NCBI GenBank assembly: GCA_963070105.1
Contig: OY718805.1
Location: 1,364,001 to 1,428,000, forward strand
DNA: 64,000 bases
DNA from: Litomosoides sigmodontis
Lineage: Eukaryota; Nematoda; Chromadorea; Rhabditida; Onchocercidae
Direction: 5' to 3'
Shown here: in pieces, positions 35,950 through 49,741 of the stretch
How positions within the stretch are numbered: position 1 is the stretch's first letter
Layout: every line of letters starts with the position of its first letter
Notes under the pieces: model-generated
The model's database searches: none
What the model saw: only the letters and a program-made list of their open reading frames with translations
What the model was told of the DNA's origin: nothing
Program-made: the position numbers and the translations under genes

Positions 35950-38090
35950 CTAGATGCTTCAAGCTGCCTGAATCGTAACGTGTGATCAGAGGTTGGGTGG
36001 AATCAAGGAGCTTTTCAAAGAATCATAATACCTATCCGCCACAATCAGGTAGCGCTAGATGAGAACGAGCAACGGCTCGTTCACTTCTGCTTCACCAAAC
36101 TGTTCGTTTCATTTAATTTCATCTGCTAGCAAACCTGTCCATCCTTTCTTCTCCTTCTCCTTCCTCTTCCGATCTGTAATTCGATGAATTGCCCAAGTGT
36201 CTTTTCAGCATTTGCAACATGCATTTCACTACAGGTGAAAAGGATTATTGCGGGTCCTCACACACATCAAAAGGATGTGTGTGCGTAAAATAGATAATTA
36301 ATTCGAAATGAAATATTGTCCATTTCATTTCTTCTTTGTTTTTATTTTCTTCAGAAAAACAAAATATGTGGCGCTGCCCTCTCCTTAATCAACACTCTTA
36401 CTCTTCCAGTGCCGGTGATAGAAATGGAACAAATTTTACGTCCATAAAATTGCTCCCACTCCCAGTCGTCCACTACTCTTTTTGTTTTTCTCGAAAATAT
36501 TTTAAAATTGAATTTTCAGCATGGTTTAAAGTCAAATTAAGAAGTTTGCTCTCGTTTTGTTTCCTAAGGAAATTCCATAAATCAATGATCCACCACTTCC
36601 CTATTGCAATTCCTCTCATCTCATCAAAAAAAACAATCATTTACTAGAATAATGACATACTACTCCATGATGAATATTCGACTAGAACACATTTCGTGTT
36701 GCTTTTTTTTTAATTTGCATTTTTTTCGGAAAGAAAATGAATGTATTCTTTTGTCGATCATATCGGTTTACCAATTCTGTTGGTTCTTTTGTTTGAATAC
36801 ATAAAATTTCCTTCTTTGTTTGTTATACAAAACTACATGTGTTGTATCATTAAATTAATTAATTAAAGGATTAAAACAGCATGGCCAATTAATCATTTAT
36901 TGACATTACATAGCAGCCATTCACCGCACTGTTAACTTCAACTAGTTCAGTCTAATTATAAATGAGACCCATCGATATCTTCAACATCATTTACATTACC
37001 AGTGAGTTAAGTACAATGATGAAAAAATTTATACCATTTACTTGGTCACCTAATTATGAGTAGCAAAAATAGTCACCCAAATACAATGGGAAGGAATTCA
37101 CTTTCTATCGCAACCGTACTGCTTGCTCTAAATTTACAGACAAGAATTAGTTGAATTACCAATAGTTCTACGCTTTAGTGCACCTACAGTGTACCAAAAG
37201 ATAATACGATCAAATTAAGGAAACAATTTTACCATTCAATTTTAAAGGATATATCAAAACCCATTTAATAAGGAGAAAATAGAGTAAAGCCCGTTTGCAG
37301 TGAAGTTGACTGGTTAGCAATAAGAAGATACATTACTACTAATAACAGCACATGCACATAGCTAAAGATTGAACTGAACTAAAAGATAATTTACGATTCA
37401 ATATAATGGCGCCGCAATCAAATATCTTAAGTTAAGGTTAGGGATGAGAAAAATCACAGTCTCGTTGGCTAATGAATAGCTCCATAAATTTCAAAATAGT
37501 TTCATAGAGGAGGGAACAATTAAGCAAAAAAGCATACTAAATCAAAACAGTTACTGCTTCTTCAAACGCTTTATCACGCGCTCGTGGCGGGTTATGGAGA
37601 GGAATATGCTTTTTCCTTCTACCTTCTGTCTTATACAGAAAAACCTTCTATCTTATATGCTCTCACATCCGACTTTGAAATCGAGCTTGCACTGACACTG
37701 GAAGATGCAAGAGATGCAATGACGCTATTTACTGCTTCTCTATGAACTTGGAAATCATCTCGCTAAAGGGGATAGATGTATCCGTCTACGACATTTGACA
37801 ATCCTATGAAGAATTAAGGAGGTATCAAGTGATAACTTTCTATGTCTAGTTTAATGAGGAATGCTAGAAAGGAAATGAAAGCAGTTTTTTGGGACAACAA
37901 TAAGTAAGAGCACAGACAACAGCACAGACAAATAATATTCTGATGAATCGATTTTTTGAAATTCGACAAAATTGTTTACATCTAATTTTTGAAAGAAAAA
38001 TTTATAAGATGATCTACAATCCTGTTTGCAAGAAAAACATTTTTACCATTTATAGTGTGCTTAACACATTTCAGAAAACGGAAAAATAAA

Positions 38091-41000
38091 TTAGCCTTTA
38101 TCAGTATAGTACTGGAACCGATCAGATCGAATACGCAAAGGACGCTGTTCCGAAGATTGTCTATCATTAGCGAAATAAGTATTACGTTCATAGTGGTTCG
38201 GTTGCATTGAAAAATGTGGTTGGTCGTGCCATGAATATCCGTTCATTGTATTTGATGGATATTGACGACGGTGGTGAAGTTGTAAATCCATATTACGAAT
38301 ACCATAGTCACCATGGCCAGCAACTGTCCGTGTATTATATACTTCCCTCCTAAAAGAATTACAACATCCCTCTCAACAGATAAACAAAATCTAAAGAAAT
38401 TAAGAGATTAAATTTGCTCCACAACAGCATGAAAATGAGGAATGCAAAGAAGTAGGACATTTTCCCTAGGTGAAGACAATCTTTTCTTTAGTACTAAAAC
38501 TGAATATGTTTTTTGTAAATTTTTTCCCATCCATTACATCTAAGTTTTTTTTGCTGATAAATGTTGTTTCTCGATATTATTATGAATAAATGACTACAAA
38601 ATATTAAAACCATAATGCAGTACATTTATTACTTCAAACCACCTGTTCCGATGATTGCACTACCGCGAATAGACTGTAGCAACAACTACTGCAAGAATCT
38701 ATATTCGAATTCGAATTTACTTTTTGTCATACTCAGTGCATGTATTGCGTTCCCATTTACAAGCATAATGCTTCAGAAAATAATTCTGCATAATTTCAAG
38801 TAAGCACGAATAATGTACCTCACTGGAACATTATAATGCTGACGCTGTTGAAGTGATGATGGCATATTATCTATAGTATCACCAACTCTTACACAAGTTA
38901 CATTATTCGGTAACTGCACCACCCGTGTTTCGATCTACAAAAAACATTTCGAAAATAAAAACGTCAACGATAAATCAATCACAAATTTAGAAAACTAGAA
39001 TCGACAATGAAAAAGAATTGCAACAAAACCAAGTGGACCCCAGCCATTTTGTATTATGAGGTCACTGAAAATCCCAATAGCATTAGCTACATCTTAAAAT
39101 TGATGTTTGATTCAAGTTAATCTCGGTTTCGTTTCGCATAAGTTATAGCCCCAAGTTAATAGTAAAAAGGAAACTAAAAACTTATTGTTAAGCGCTTAAC
39201 TTCATGAAAGTAAAATAAACAGTTTTACCTCAGCAATCCGACGCTCCGGTTTACTATCCTGTAAAACTGCGCTGTTCGGAATGCGCCTATACCGTCTACT
39301 CAATGAGTTATTCGCGGAATGAACTCCAAAGCTCGTGTCACTACCAAAACACCCTTGATCACTGGTCAACTTCATGCGTGATAAATCACTGGAACTTGAA
39401 CCATCTGGCGTTACTGACGACACATTATCGTAAAAGCTGCCACGACGCGTACACCGGAATACCCGTTGGGAAATTTCATCATCATTGAGTTGGCTTCTGC
39501 AGTGGAAGTGAAGGAAACATAAGCATTTATTGGACTTTTGCATACAACGTTGCAAAGTTATTAAGAATATAATTTTTTGGAATGTGATAATTAACCCGTA
39601 GAAATCATATTTCACACTAACATTTGAAATGAAAATACAAATGTTGCTCACAATGAGCCCGTAGAAGCAAAACATGTGCCAAAATGATCCGTGCGAGCTC
39701 AGTTATGAGATAAAGGCTCAACTGGCAGTATTAAAAATAAATTTGGAAAAAACCTGAATTTAGATCTAGTATGGTCGGACTCGATAAATGCAAACGAATT
39801 GTGGCTATGACCAATTTCATTTTGTGCTGGAGTAATGAAATCATTGGGCCTATGGAAAGATGAAGACGTGATACAAGCAGGAAAGCCAGCTGTTGAAGCG
39901 GTTGGATGCACTGAGCGGAATGAACGTCCCGGACGAATAGAACAGTGTGTATTATCATAATCAACGGGTGGCTCTTCAGGTGGTAGTGCATAAAGCTAAA
40001 ATTTTTAATGTTAAAATCAAACTTAAAATCAATTTTCCTCAATCGTTTGTTAGATTAACAGTGGTAGGGATCACTAGCATTTAGTTCCAAGTGAGGCAAA
40101 ACTTTAGTAGTTTAGTTTTTTGGTTCACGATGTTATTAACAATGGTTGACCACTAAAATTCATGACATTGCATGCAAATTCACCGCGTAAATGAGCATTG
40201 AGTTCTTAAATTTCTAACTTCTTGTTTTCCAACTACATCAAAGCATTGTGTTGCTTTTGCCGGACTGTTTGATCGAAAATTTGGCTGTCGTATTTGTTGT
40301 CCTGTAGGTAATGTTGGCAGCCTTTGCTGTTGTTGTCTTCTAGATTCCAGGTCTCCTAAAAAATGAGAAATTTCAAGAAGGAAAGAATATTAAATGCTCT
40401 GTAAAATTCGAATATACGGTTCCCGACATTTCAGATGAATAGAAATTATTCTTTGAAACAAACATAGCATGATATAGTATTAATGAGTGAAATAATCTAA
40501 CTTTAACAACAACAGCATATATTAATCAACATTCTAAGAAGCTAAGGCATTATTTTAAAGGATTATCGATAAATAAAAACTAATGCCTTCGTTATTTGTA
40601 TGCGGTAAATATCTTTCATCCATCTGTATACCATCTTGTATTTCTTCAACAATCAATGGTCGGACAGTTTTCACTCCAATACTTTTTGCAGGAACTGCTG
40701 GGCGTTTTTCGAATAACTGTGATGAACCTTCCCGACTTTCCGGTCGACGCACTGGCAGGTTTGTGTTGTTTGTTGCATCAGAAAAAACCTTTGTTGCCTG
40801 TTGCTGCTCTCTTGAACTTGTGTCTCTCACAGTGCTCGCTGAAGAGATGCTAGACTGGGAATTTTCGGGCACAACAGGTTCCATAGGCCGACTAGGTAAC
40901 TGCGACAATTTGTACTTGGAGAGAGGTGTTGGAGATGGAGGTAACCGCTGTCGGCGTACTCCAATAGGTGATCGCCCAGCAACAGCTAGAAAAAATTCGA

Positions 41001-44000
41001 AGGAGAATTCTAAATAAACCAAGTTTGGATCTGAAGTAACCGCGCAAAACAAAACATATCATGGAAGCTTCCTACTCTGTGTTCCGCATAACGTTAGAAT
41101 TTGATCGACGACCATATTTTGTAAATATTGCAACTTACAGTTCGCACGTGAGCATCGGCTTTGTATTTCAGCAATATCCAAGCGAATGTCAATCATTGAA
41201 CGACTCAGGACTGGACCAAATGATTTTGTTGGTGTTTCAGGTGCATCACCAGGTTTCGGTGATGGAGGCAGCAACATACGATCGCCCTAAATCATGGAAG
41301 ATGTTACACCACAGATCACATCTAACATAAAATTCTTTAATGATAGCTAATGACAGCTTCTGTTTTAATGGAAAGTTTTTATGACGAACATGAGTTTTTT
41401 AAGATCGAAAAACAAACATGTAACTTCTTGAGACAATCTTGCAATGATTTTATTGTTTCTTCATCGGAAAAACCAAAATCCTGAGCAATAACAGTCTGAA
41501 TATATTCCATAAAATTCTCCATTTGCAGTTTTCGCATCGTTTCTGTAATATATGGAAAAATTCTGCAATGCTGATATAATATTTCAAATCTGACTTTCAT
41601 ACAAGTTTCATTAATTTGTCGTTTTGATCCTGAATTCGAGCAATGACACAATTACATATTATATCGAAAACACTGCATTGGAAACGTCATTCAATACGAT
41701 TCAGTCAAAAACATTGAGGATTTTTTCCTTTTGCGACTGCCAGATTAATAAAAACTAAGAACAAAACCAGTTAAAATTCTCATAACATTAACTAAACTTA
41801 CTTTCATGCATTTTCATAATGTTATAAGCCATTCCAATCAGTATCACATCTCCTTCCAAAAGGAAAACGTCCCATAATCGTAATGCTAATGGAAACGGAA
41901 CCCGATCAAGGAAACAGCCGAACCACCACTTTGTTACATAAATTGGTGGAATACCAGCTTTATCCTGTAAAAAAGAAAAAAAAATGTTGCAGGAATTCCG
42001 ACGGATGACTCGATTTGTACAGGTAGTACCAACTGAGAGGAATATATATCACACTTGGGGACTAAACCGGACATATGTCAGTGAAGATAAACAACACGAA
42101 CTATCAGTTCAGAAACCTATCTTTTTCACAGTATTATTAAAGGAAGTAATTTTGAAATACAACTAACTAAATGCTTCTTTAAACGTGGAAGATATTTTTG
42201 CAATATTCTTTCATAATGAGTTTGGAAGCGAACCAATTTCGGAAAACCAGGAACAAAGAATCCTGCAATTCATTCACAGTTCTCAATTCTATTCACTAGC
42301 GCTTCATTATATTTTAAAAAGCGAAACTTCAAAAGTTAAGTTTGAAAACTGAATAGTGTTCGGAACAGCTACAATATGAGACCTTACCGTGCATGGAATG
42401 CTTTTTATCAACAAGTAATGCGTGTAAGCACCAAAATGCATCTTCTTCATCCATATACATAAGGAAAAGTGCTGCTATTTGATTCATTCCTTGACAATAA
42501 CCCACTTCTGTATTGTACATTGCATATGCGGCTAACACATTGAATAAAGATTGTTGCCTGAATATGATAAAAGCAAAGCTTACAGCTTTTTTAAAGTATT
42601 TCGAAACATTGCACTTGAAGATTCAGTTATTCAAAAAAAAAGAAAGCCCTCACTTCACGTCGTATCTTCGGCGAAATGCCAAGTGATCCCGATATGTTCG
42701 GTTGATATCCAGATCTATCTGCTTGATATCTTTCGAAATGAGCTGAGCACGCATCAGTAATTCTCGATAAACACAACTTTTTTGTTCTTGCCGATAACGA
42801 TTAATTTCAAGTAATCTCGCCCACACCTGCAGAATTTATATGAATTCATTTTACAAATGAGCGATAAAATCTAAGAAACTATGCCAGTAAGAAACATAAA
42901 GCTACAACCATTTAATAATGCTGCCTCTTGTTCGCATAACTATATTTCTATTTTCATGTGGTGAAAATCATTCCTTAAATTCAGAGAATGACAAGAAGGG
43001 AACTTTTGACATTGCGCTCATCTTTAACATCAATTTTCCAATATCTTTTCTTAGATATTTACTTTGAGGTTGCGAGGACAAATTTTAGTTGTACCTTCTA
43101 AGCATACATCCGCATCACTACACTTTTTTTTTAATTAAATAGAATTATGCTAATATGTGGACTGCGATAGATAACTACCTATCGTGCTTGAGTTTTCATG
43201 ACCTGAAAAATAAGTATGTACAAGAAATTAGAAAAGCTTACCAATGATCTGAATTTTTCAGGAATACCTTTCCATAGCCGTTTCTTTAACTTGTCATTAG
43301 CATCTTTTCCGTCATTCCATCTTGATATCATCCGTAACCATTTCTGCTCACGTGAAACTTCTTTTATCATCCGTTTCTTTTCCGCTAACTCTTGAACACT
43401 GATTTCTTGCACATCTTTGCTAAAATACCAAAAAAAATTCATGAATTCTCACGACTGCATGCGAAACAGTTGTTATTTTTTTTTGTTAGAATTACTAAAT
43501 AAATAAGCAGCAAAGCAAGAAATTTTGGAATTAAACTAGGAAAATGCATACTGCATAAACCCGTATCGATCAGTAACTTTATACAATTCGAGATCAGGAT
43601 TTTCCCACTCTTCCACCTCTTGTTCGGGTCCCTGAAAAAAACTTCCAGCTATCAATTCCTCACTCATCGTAATACCAAAAAAATGAAAATTCTGACATGG
43701 TACACAATTCTAACAACCAAAAAAGTAGGCCGTTATAAGATATCCATCCTTATTGGATTTCTTCACTTTGTACTGTCAGACTAAGACCAAGTGATTCCAA
43801 GTTTTAACAGTTTAACCAACAGATAAACTGAATAAATAGTTCTGAGTTCAGGATGGATATCTTATAACGGACTTTACAGTAAGACCACTAACGCTAACAG
43901 TCTTACTGTAAAGTCACAACGTGGTATTTGCAGTAACGGCAGGAATATATCTTCGCTTATGAGAGAGTAAAGTACCCTTTCATATTTTTCAACAATTTGC

Positions 44001-47000
44001 GAGCGTTCTTCCAATTCCCGATATTCTGGATCTTCTTCTGATTCGTCACTTGATATCTCCTCCATTCCATCATTTTTTTTCTCTTAAAAAGATTAACTAA
44101 ATGGAATAGGATGAAAATTATCTTAAATCCATTATAGTCACTGGAAAATAAAAAAAAATTCTCAGGTGAGACACTTTTTTTTACAAAATTTTCTTGAAGA
44201 AAGAAAAATGCGACAATCATTCAAAACGTTAATTGGACTACCTCGTCAACTAAAATAACTGCGGTACCATAAAAGAAATCTGCCTAATCATAAAGTTATA
44301 ACATGCCATCGCAATACAAGTTACAAATTCACTATCACTGAATGTTTTTCGTGCTCATTTTCTTTTTCAGCTTAATTAAAATTTTTATTCATCTGTCGCA
44401 GCTAATTTGATGATATATTTTGATGCAAAAAATAAAATTCTCCAACTTTATCGTTGCAATGATGTGAAAGGCTATGTAACTGAGGGTAACTTCATTGCCC
44501 ACTATCAACTATGTAATGAAGTAGCAACACTATTTTGATAAAATAAAGAATAAACTTCAGCTGAACTTTCGATATCAAAATTTCTTTCTTCTTCTGTGTT
44601 AGCATTAAAAAGTAGTAGAGAAGATTTGCTATAATATATAATGTGCACCCATTATTTTACTCACAATGAAAGATAGTGGTGTGTCGATGTAAGATGACTT
44701 ACACAAACCTTTCCCTGTAACATCATTCCATCTGAAAAATTTCCTCAGCCCTTGGGATATTGGAACAGGTAAGTGTCGAAAGAGTCACAATTGAATTGAA
44801 ACATTTTCACAGTTATTATAATCAGCCAAAGCGATGCAACAATTCAGTGCACCGGTCGGCTGACAGAGATGATACGATATGCTCCGACACGCAATGTCCT
44901 ATTTCACATTTCAGTATAGTGCCAGTCGCAACTGATAGTAGGTCATTGCAAAAATCATTTCTTTTGTGCAAAAATTCATTAATAATGAGTGAAACGGACC
45001 ATTATTTTTAAAAAAAAGACACATATCATCCTGAGTGCAACCTTTCACCTTATTTCCTCCAATCTTTTTTGAATTATCCTACAGAGCACTTCACTACGAT
45101 CACGAACTGATGCTAGTGTAGGCTTTGTCTGAGAAGATAATCACCTCGCTATAAGAAATAAAATTTGTCACTTCCTTCTTGCTCAATAACTTCAATACCA
45201 TTTTTTCCAATTTCCGCTTTCAATAATTATCTCATGTTAATTTCATGGAATAAAAAGAAGTAGGAGAGAAGAACAGAAAAAGAGAAAAAAAATTGTTGAA
45301 AAAATATTAAAAAGAAGTCAGTAATCTCTGAGCTCTCTACTTCTTTTTTGAATTAAAAGAATGAAAATAGCGGCAAAAGGAAATTTCTACTTCTTGTCAT
45401 TAATTCACGAGACACTATCCGAAGTTCATCATACCACCCAAAAACAATTAGTGATTGATGACATCAATTAAGCGTACATATTTAAACTTCCTATAGCTAA
45501 TTCAAACAAATCACTACAAAGGAAAGAAAGAAGCCCAAAATCAAAACAACAAATCAGAAGATACAAATCTAGATTCGTGTTTCATGCACTCCAAAATATA
45601 AGTCGGATAAACCGAATGAAATTTATCTGAAGTCTATTTGTATGATATGTGAAAATATTGTACAAATACACTTAGCATTAATTCATTTATACAATATATG
45701 TGAAATGGAGAAATTACTGGTTCGATCCTTTTAAACCTCCTACAGCATAATTGTTATTTTTGGCTGATAATTTTATGATAACATTTCAAATGTTCATAAA
45801 AAAGATTGAAATAAGCAGCTTAAGTTTAATAACTAGCATTTCGCACTAATGCATAATAAACAATTCATCGTTTCATTTTAGTTCCACCGCATTAGCAACT
45901 CCGACAATTTGAAAAAATTATTAATAACATAGTGCCTCTGTTTACTTCAATAGTTTAATTTGTTGAATGATTGCTTGAATAATGAATAGTTCAAATGTTC
46001 TCCCTTTTTTTTCTTAGAACAATAATTATATTGCTTAAGGAAAAAAATCGGAGGAGCAAAAGCGTGAAAAGAAATGAAAAATTTCGATTCATTTAAAGCT
46101 TCCACCATAAAACATATTGTGTTTTTATGTGTAAAGCAATAATCAGATGGAAATTTTACCTATAATTTATCTATTGATTAGTCGAAAGAAACAATTGCTA
46201 AATTAAATCTTATACTTCGATAATAAAATTTCCAAAATCTCTGTAGAAATAAATTATTCCTATCTCTACTTATAAGTAATATAGAAAGAAATCGGCCAAT
46301 TTATTAAGCAATGAGAAGAATAAAAGTGCATAAATGACGGGTTGCTCGTATTGTAATTGTAAAGCATTTAAATATTAATGTGCAACCCTTACTTTTGCTA
46401 ATTGAAATGTTTGAAATCGAAAAAAACTGTTATCATCCATTCGGAAAAAAATGAAGCAACTGTTAGAGCAAAGAAAAAAAATTTCGACACTTCCATTATT
46501 GAAATGCAGAATTCAAGTCTGTATAAATAGTAACATGTATTGTATTCCACTATTTTATGGGCCAAAAAATTTGCACTATTTCACTACACTAAGCAATAAA
46601 AAAGTAAAAAAATGCTTGCACAGACTTTCCCAGATCTAGAATTCCAAAAGAAAATGAATAATTACCGAGAGCAGCAATTAGAGCCTATCAAAGAACATTA
46701 GTCAAGAAACCGATCTTCAGTGAAAGGATGTGAAAAGAGAATTCGATATTAAAGCGTAAAATTAAATTCACTCAATATAACTACAGAAAAACATCATAAA
46801 CAAGTCAGAAATTATAAGCATTACCTCATCAAAAACGTATTTGTGAAAACTTCCACAACAATTTAGAATGGTCAATGAAAAAAGAGAAATTCTGCTACGT
46901 TACTTTTCACAACAAGTCAATTCTGCACTACCGCTTCCCTCATTTTTCACGCTATGTGTTATATTTATTTTTGGATTCATTATTTTAAATTAATTAAACA

Positions 47001-47359
47001 AATAAAGAAACACAGTTTTTTGCAAAAATCAAATCTAATCCCTGAATCATTAAAAATAATAAATTATAATAGTTATAGCCATTCACTTAAAAGAATGAGA
47101 TAAAGGTGGCACATTCTTTTACACTGTTCATTAAACTTTCCTGCACACTTTCTCTCTAAGTCAACCAACGTCAAAATGCATAACACCAATCTGTTTCTTA
47201 AAAAAAAAAAAAGAAATCTTTGAAATATCTCATGATTCCTTAAAATTACATTCTATAATATGAAAACATACCAAATCCTTCCTCCGCATGTCCTCCATTT
47301 CCAATGTCTTCCTCCGCATTCACACTGTTATCCAAAATATCACTCTCCCGCACATCCAT
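38091..47359 (-). CDS. TBC-domain RabGAP, USP6NL/RN-tre type
   Basis: Rab GTPase-activating protein; it would act on Rab GTPases at endosomal or Golgi membranes. Sixteen exons with consistent phases, 917 aa: 47359-47272, 44082-43976, 43631-43552, 43419-43242, 42826-42654, 42557-42388, 42262-42168, 41964-41802, 41542-41418, 41286-41139, 40985-40581, 40355-40219, 39995-39754, 39496-39229, 38934-38819, 38349-38091. An acidic N-terminus precedes the USP6NL-like lead-in DRYGFMHKD and [11 protein letters not shown], then KGIPEKFRS opens the TBC domain (about 145-345). The dual-finger residues are intact: Arg194 in IDLDINR and Gln231 in GYCQGMNQ. The tail beyond about 390 is long, Pro/Ser/Gln/Arg-rich and probably disordered, as in RN-tre. 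The first coding exon lies 3.2 kb upstream of the second. If it is skipped, translation could begin at Met 44065. No C. elegans tbc number is assigned. Confidence 0.93.
43730..43870. repeat. Perfect 21-bp inverted repeat in a RabGAP intron
   Basis: The arms at 43730-43750 (ccgttataagatatccatcc plus one base) and 43850-43870 are exact reverse complements, about 100 bases apart, in the intron 43632-43975. Confidence 0.93.
43870..43915. repeat. Perfect 16-bp inverted repeat adjoining the 21-bp foldback
   Basis: gactttacagtaagac (43870-43885) and gtcttactgtaaagtc (43900-43915) are exact reverse complements with a 14-base loop. The left arm shares its first base with the end of the preceding inverted repeat. 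Confidence 0.93.
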
Positions 47360-47552
47360 CAAATGCACACAATTTGTAGCGAAATAACAACTGCAACAAT
47401 GAAAGTAAGAGCAGTACGTAATCCTGACGACCGTACCCGTCCCGTAACTGCGTGAAGTGAGAATTTCGATTGAGATCAGGTATTACGGCTATTCAGTGAC
47501 TGTCATTTGTTTGTAATGTATTAACTTATGCTTCTGAAACAGTTTTACTTAC

Positions 47553-47625
47553 CTGTACCGAACATAGGAGTTATCCCTCACCAGCTATCGATGATAGTAT
47601 GTTATTAAATTTGTGGACCATTTTC
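47553..47625 (-). other. Probable 5'-UTR exon of the RabGAP gene, with a short uORF
   Basis: On minus, a ttttttcag acceptor precedes 47625 and a CAG|GTAAGT donor follows 47553. The next acceptor (gttgcag, before 47390) leads into the first coding exon with a 31-base leader. The 73-base exon contains an ATG followed by a 16-codon frame that stops inside the exon (MVHKFNNILSSIAGEG), so it would be an upstream ORF. This is based on splice signals only. Confidence 0.5.
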
Positions 47626-49376
47626 CTGAAAAAAATGATGAAATACATTCACGCTTTATCTAGCACACTTCACTATGACGTATACATCACCTCAAATTGG
47701 TTATATTGCAAAATAAAATAAACAAAAAATAATTTTTCCAAAAAAAAAACAAGAAAGAACCCGAGACAAACATGTGTATCGAAAAATATGGAGAAATCAA
47801 GTACAAAATAAATATTTCCATACAATTCACAGTTGGAAATTTACTATTACTACTACTGCTACTATTACCTAAATTAAAAATTTTTGCGTCGTTTTCGCCT
47901 AATTTCTAAGAAGCTTTTTTCAACAACAATAATTTAATCGTAAAAGCTAGTTGCGAATCTAATTTCTTTCATTTTTTCTCTCTTTTTAAAATACAATGAA
48001 TATGATGGAAGGAAAAAATTAACTTCGTCCCTTCACTCTTTTCAAACTAAATCAACAATTCCGCTATGTGCTATTTTAACATCGGCTACTCCCTCCATCA
48101 ATGAATCCATACGATCGCATGTACATGCAGTCCTACTAACAAACACTTCACTTTTACTTTCACGTTCCTTTCTCCCTTCCAGCCTTCCAACAAAACAAAG
48201 CAAAGGAAATGTCAGTTGACTGATGCCAACAGCACGCAATCGATCCATTCATTTCACTACCACTTATGTTAAATATTTTCCAAAAGCATTCATTTCCAAA
48301 GCACTCAGTTCCATTATCATTGCTGCGGAAGAGAGTATTATTTAATGCTAAAGGTAAGCAAATTAAAATTGCATTTTGAAACTGCCAAAAAAATCGCTTT
48401 TATAAAATTTAGCCATTAAAATTATTGCTCGAAATTGGAATATTTAAACAAAAAATTGAAAGCAAATAGATGTAAAACTGAAAAAATGAAATATAAAATT
48501 GCTTTTTTACTTTAACTGCTTCAAGCTTTTTTTAAACCTCGAATTCTAATTTCTGAGAATTCTAATTTCAAAAAATTCCTCAACGCATATGTCATTCGCG
48601 TGTTCATCGATGATGAATCAGCAATGATAAACTTAGTTAACAGAGAGGAATTTTCATAAATTAATCATAGATGATAGCTCTTCTAATTAGCTAATAATAA
48701 ATTCATTCATAAACACTTCTTCAAAAAAAACAGAAACAAAGCATTTTCTACTGTATTATTAAATGGATGAGAAGTAAAGGTAGAAAAGAACCAGTCAATT
48801 CTGCGGATAACAATATCAATATGAAGTCACCCTGCTATTTTCTATTCCAGTCTTCCTGAACAAGAAACCGGTTGGTTTTGGACAGAGGTAGTAGCGGTGA
48901 ATGGTACTGATCTCACATTCTTTCCTTTCTATGTCACTCCCCTCTAATTCATCATCATCATTCTGCACTACTTCAATCAAACTACGGATGTTCACTCGTA
49001 CTTCTATTCTCCTGCTAGTTTGCACGGATCCTGAAAACACTAGGAACTGATGACCTAGAACCAATGGAAAGTGCCAATATCGAAGTAATGTCCATCTACA
49101 ACAACCGCATGTCCGATTCGCTTGACAGCACTGAGATCACTTCATCCATGACGTGATGCATGATGTTCAGTGCTAGAACTTCCAAGTAAATCAACTGGGA
49201 ATCAGTGGGAAGGGAAAGAGAGTTTACCGGGAAGGTGGAAACGGAGGGTAATTGATAGAAATGTTTGAATGATGCATTTACATGATAATAGGCAAATGAT
49301 AATTTCTTCCTCGAACAGGAAAGCAAACAGGAAACTACGCAAACAAGCAATGCATCATTGTCTCGCTTAATCTCAC

Positions 49377-49429
49377 AAGTAAGCGTAGCTATGAATTAAA
49401 TTAAATTTAATTCATAGCTACGCCTACTT
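49377..49429. repeat. Near-perfect 53-bp palindrome
   Basis: The arms 49377-49402 and 49404-49429 are reverse complements with one mismatch. The inner 20 bp (gcgtagctatgaattaaatt) are exact and separated by a single base. The sequence attaaatttaattcatagct from the right arm recurs at about 52468-52487. Confidence 0.93.
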
Positions 49430-49694
49430 CCTCTGCCCCCATCACGACGTTTAGTAGTTTCATTGACAAATATTTGACAGCGATTTGCAATTCCCAAGCT
49501 TAATGAAGTAAGTCCACATGGAAACAAAGAACTTCAATGGAAGTAATTCTTGTCGACGAAAATGAAAATGAAAAACAAATGCCTTCATAACCACACAACA
49601 AATGCTCACGCACGAAGAAGCTGACTCATCCCTACTTACTTTGAATTCACTTAACATAATATTAAAACCAACAATAGCTGTAACGCCACGTAAA

Positions 49695-49741
49695 CCCTTC
49701 CCCTCCCCCCACTAACTACCACCCCCTACTCCTCCTCCCCC
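49695..49741 (-). other. G-rich tract on minus strand, quadruplex-prone
   Basis: On plus, C-runs of 3, 4, 6, 5 and 5 occur at 49695-49697, 49700-49703, 49705-49710, 49722-49726 and 49737-49741, in otherwise AT-rich DNA. The minus strand could form a G-quadruplex if one loop of 11 bases is allowed; the strict short-loop pattern is not met. Confidence 0.6.

Larger units (their letters stand above)
35312..38090. other. Convergent intergenic region
   Basis: 3' flanks of the plus-strand membrane protein and the minus-strand RabGAP gene. It is AT-rich with an (ATC)n tract and a small 10-bp-arm hairpin at 36259-36283 (cacacacatc / gatgtgtgtg). Open frames at 36336-36804 lack exon context. Nothing else was recognised. 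Confidence 0.6.

Noticed and set aside
36336..36804. Plus frames of 103 and 66 codons after the type I membrane protein
   Set aside because: Phe/Ser-rich translations of AT-rich DNA with no exon context.
45715..45735. B-box-like ggttcgatcc
   Set aside because: No A-box or acceptor-stem pairing upstream; chance match in a RabGAP intron.
44760..46639. Plus-strand open frames in the first RabGAP intron
   Set aside because: Short, AT-driven and without paired splice sites; no recognisable protein.
48042..49350. Minus-strand frames of 68-84 codons upstream of the RabGAP
   Set aside because: No splice signals linking them to each other or to the RabGAP exons, and no recognisable domains.
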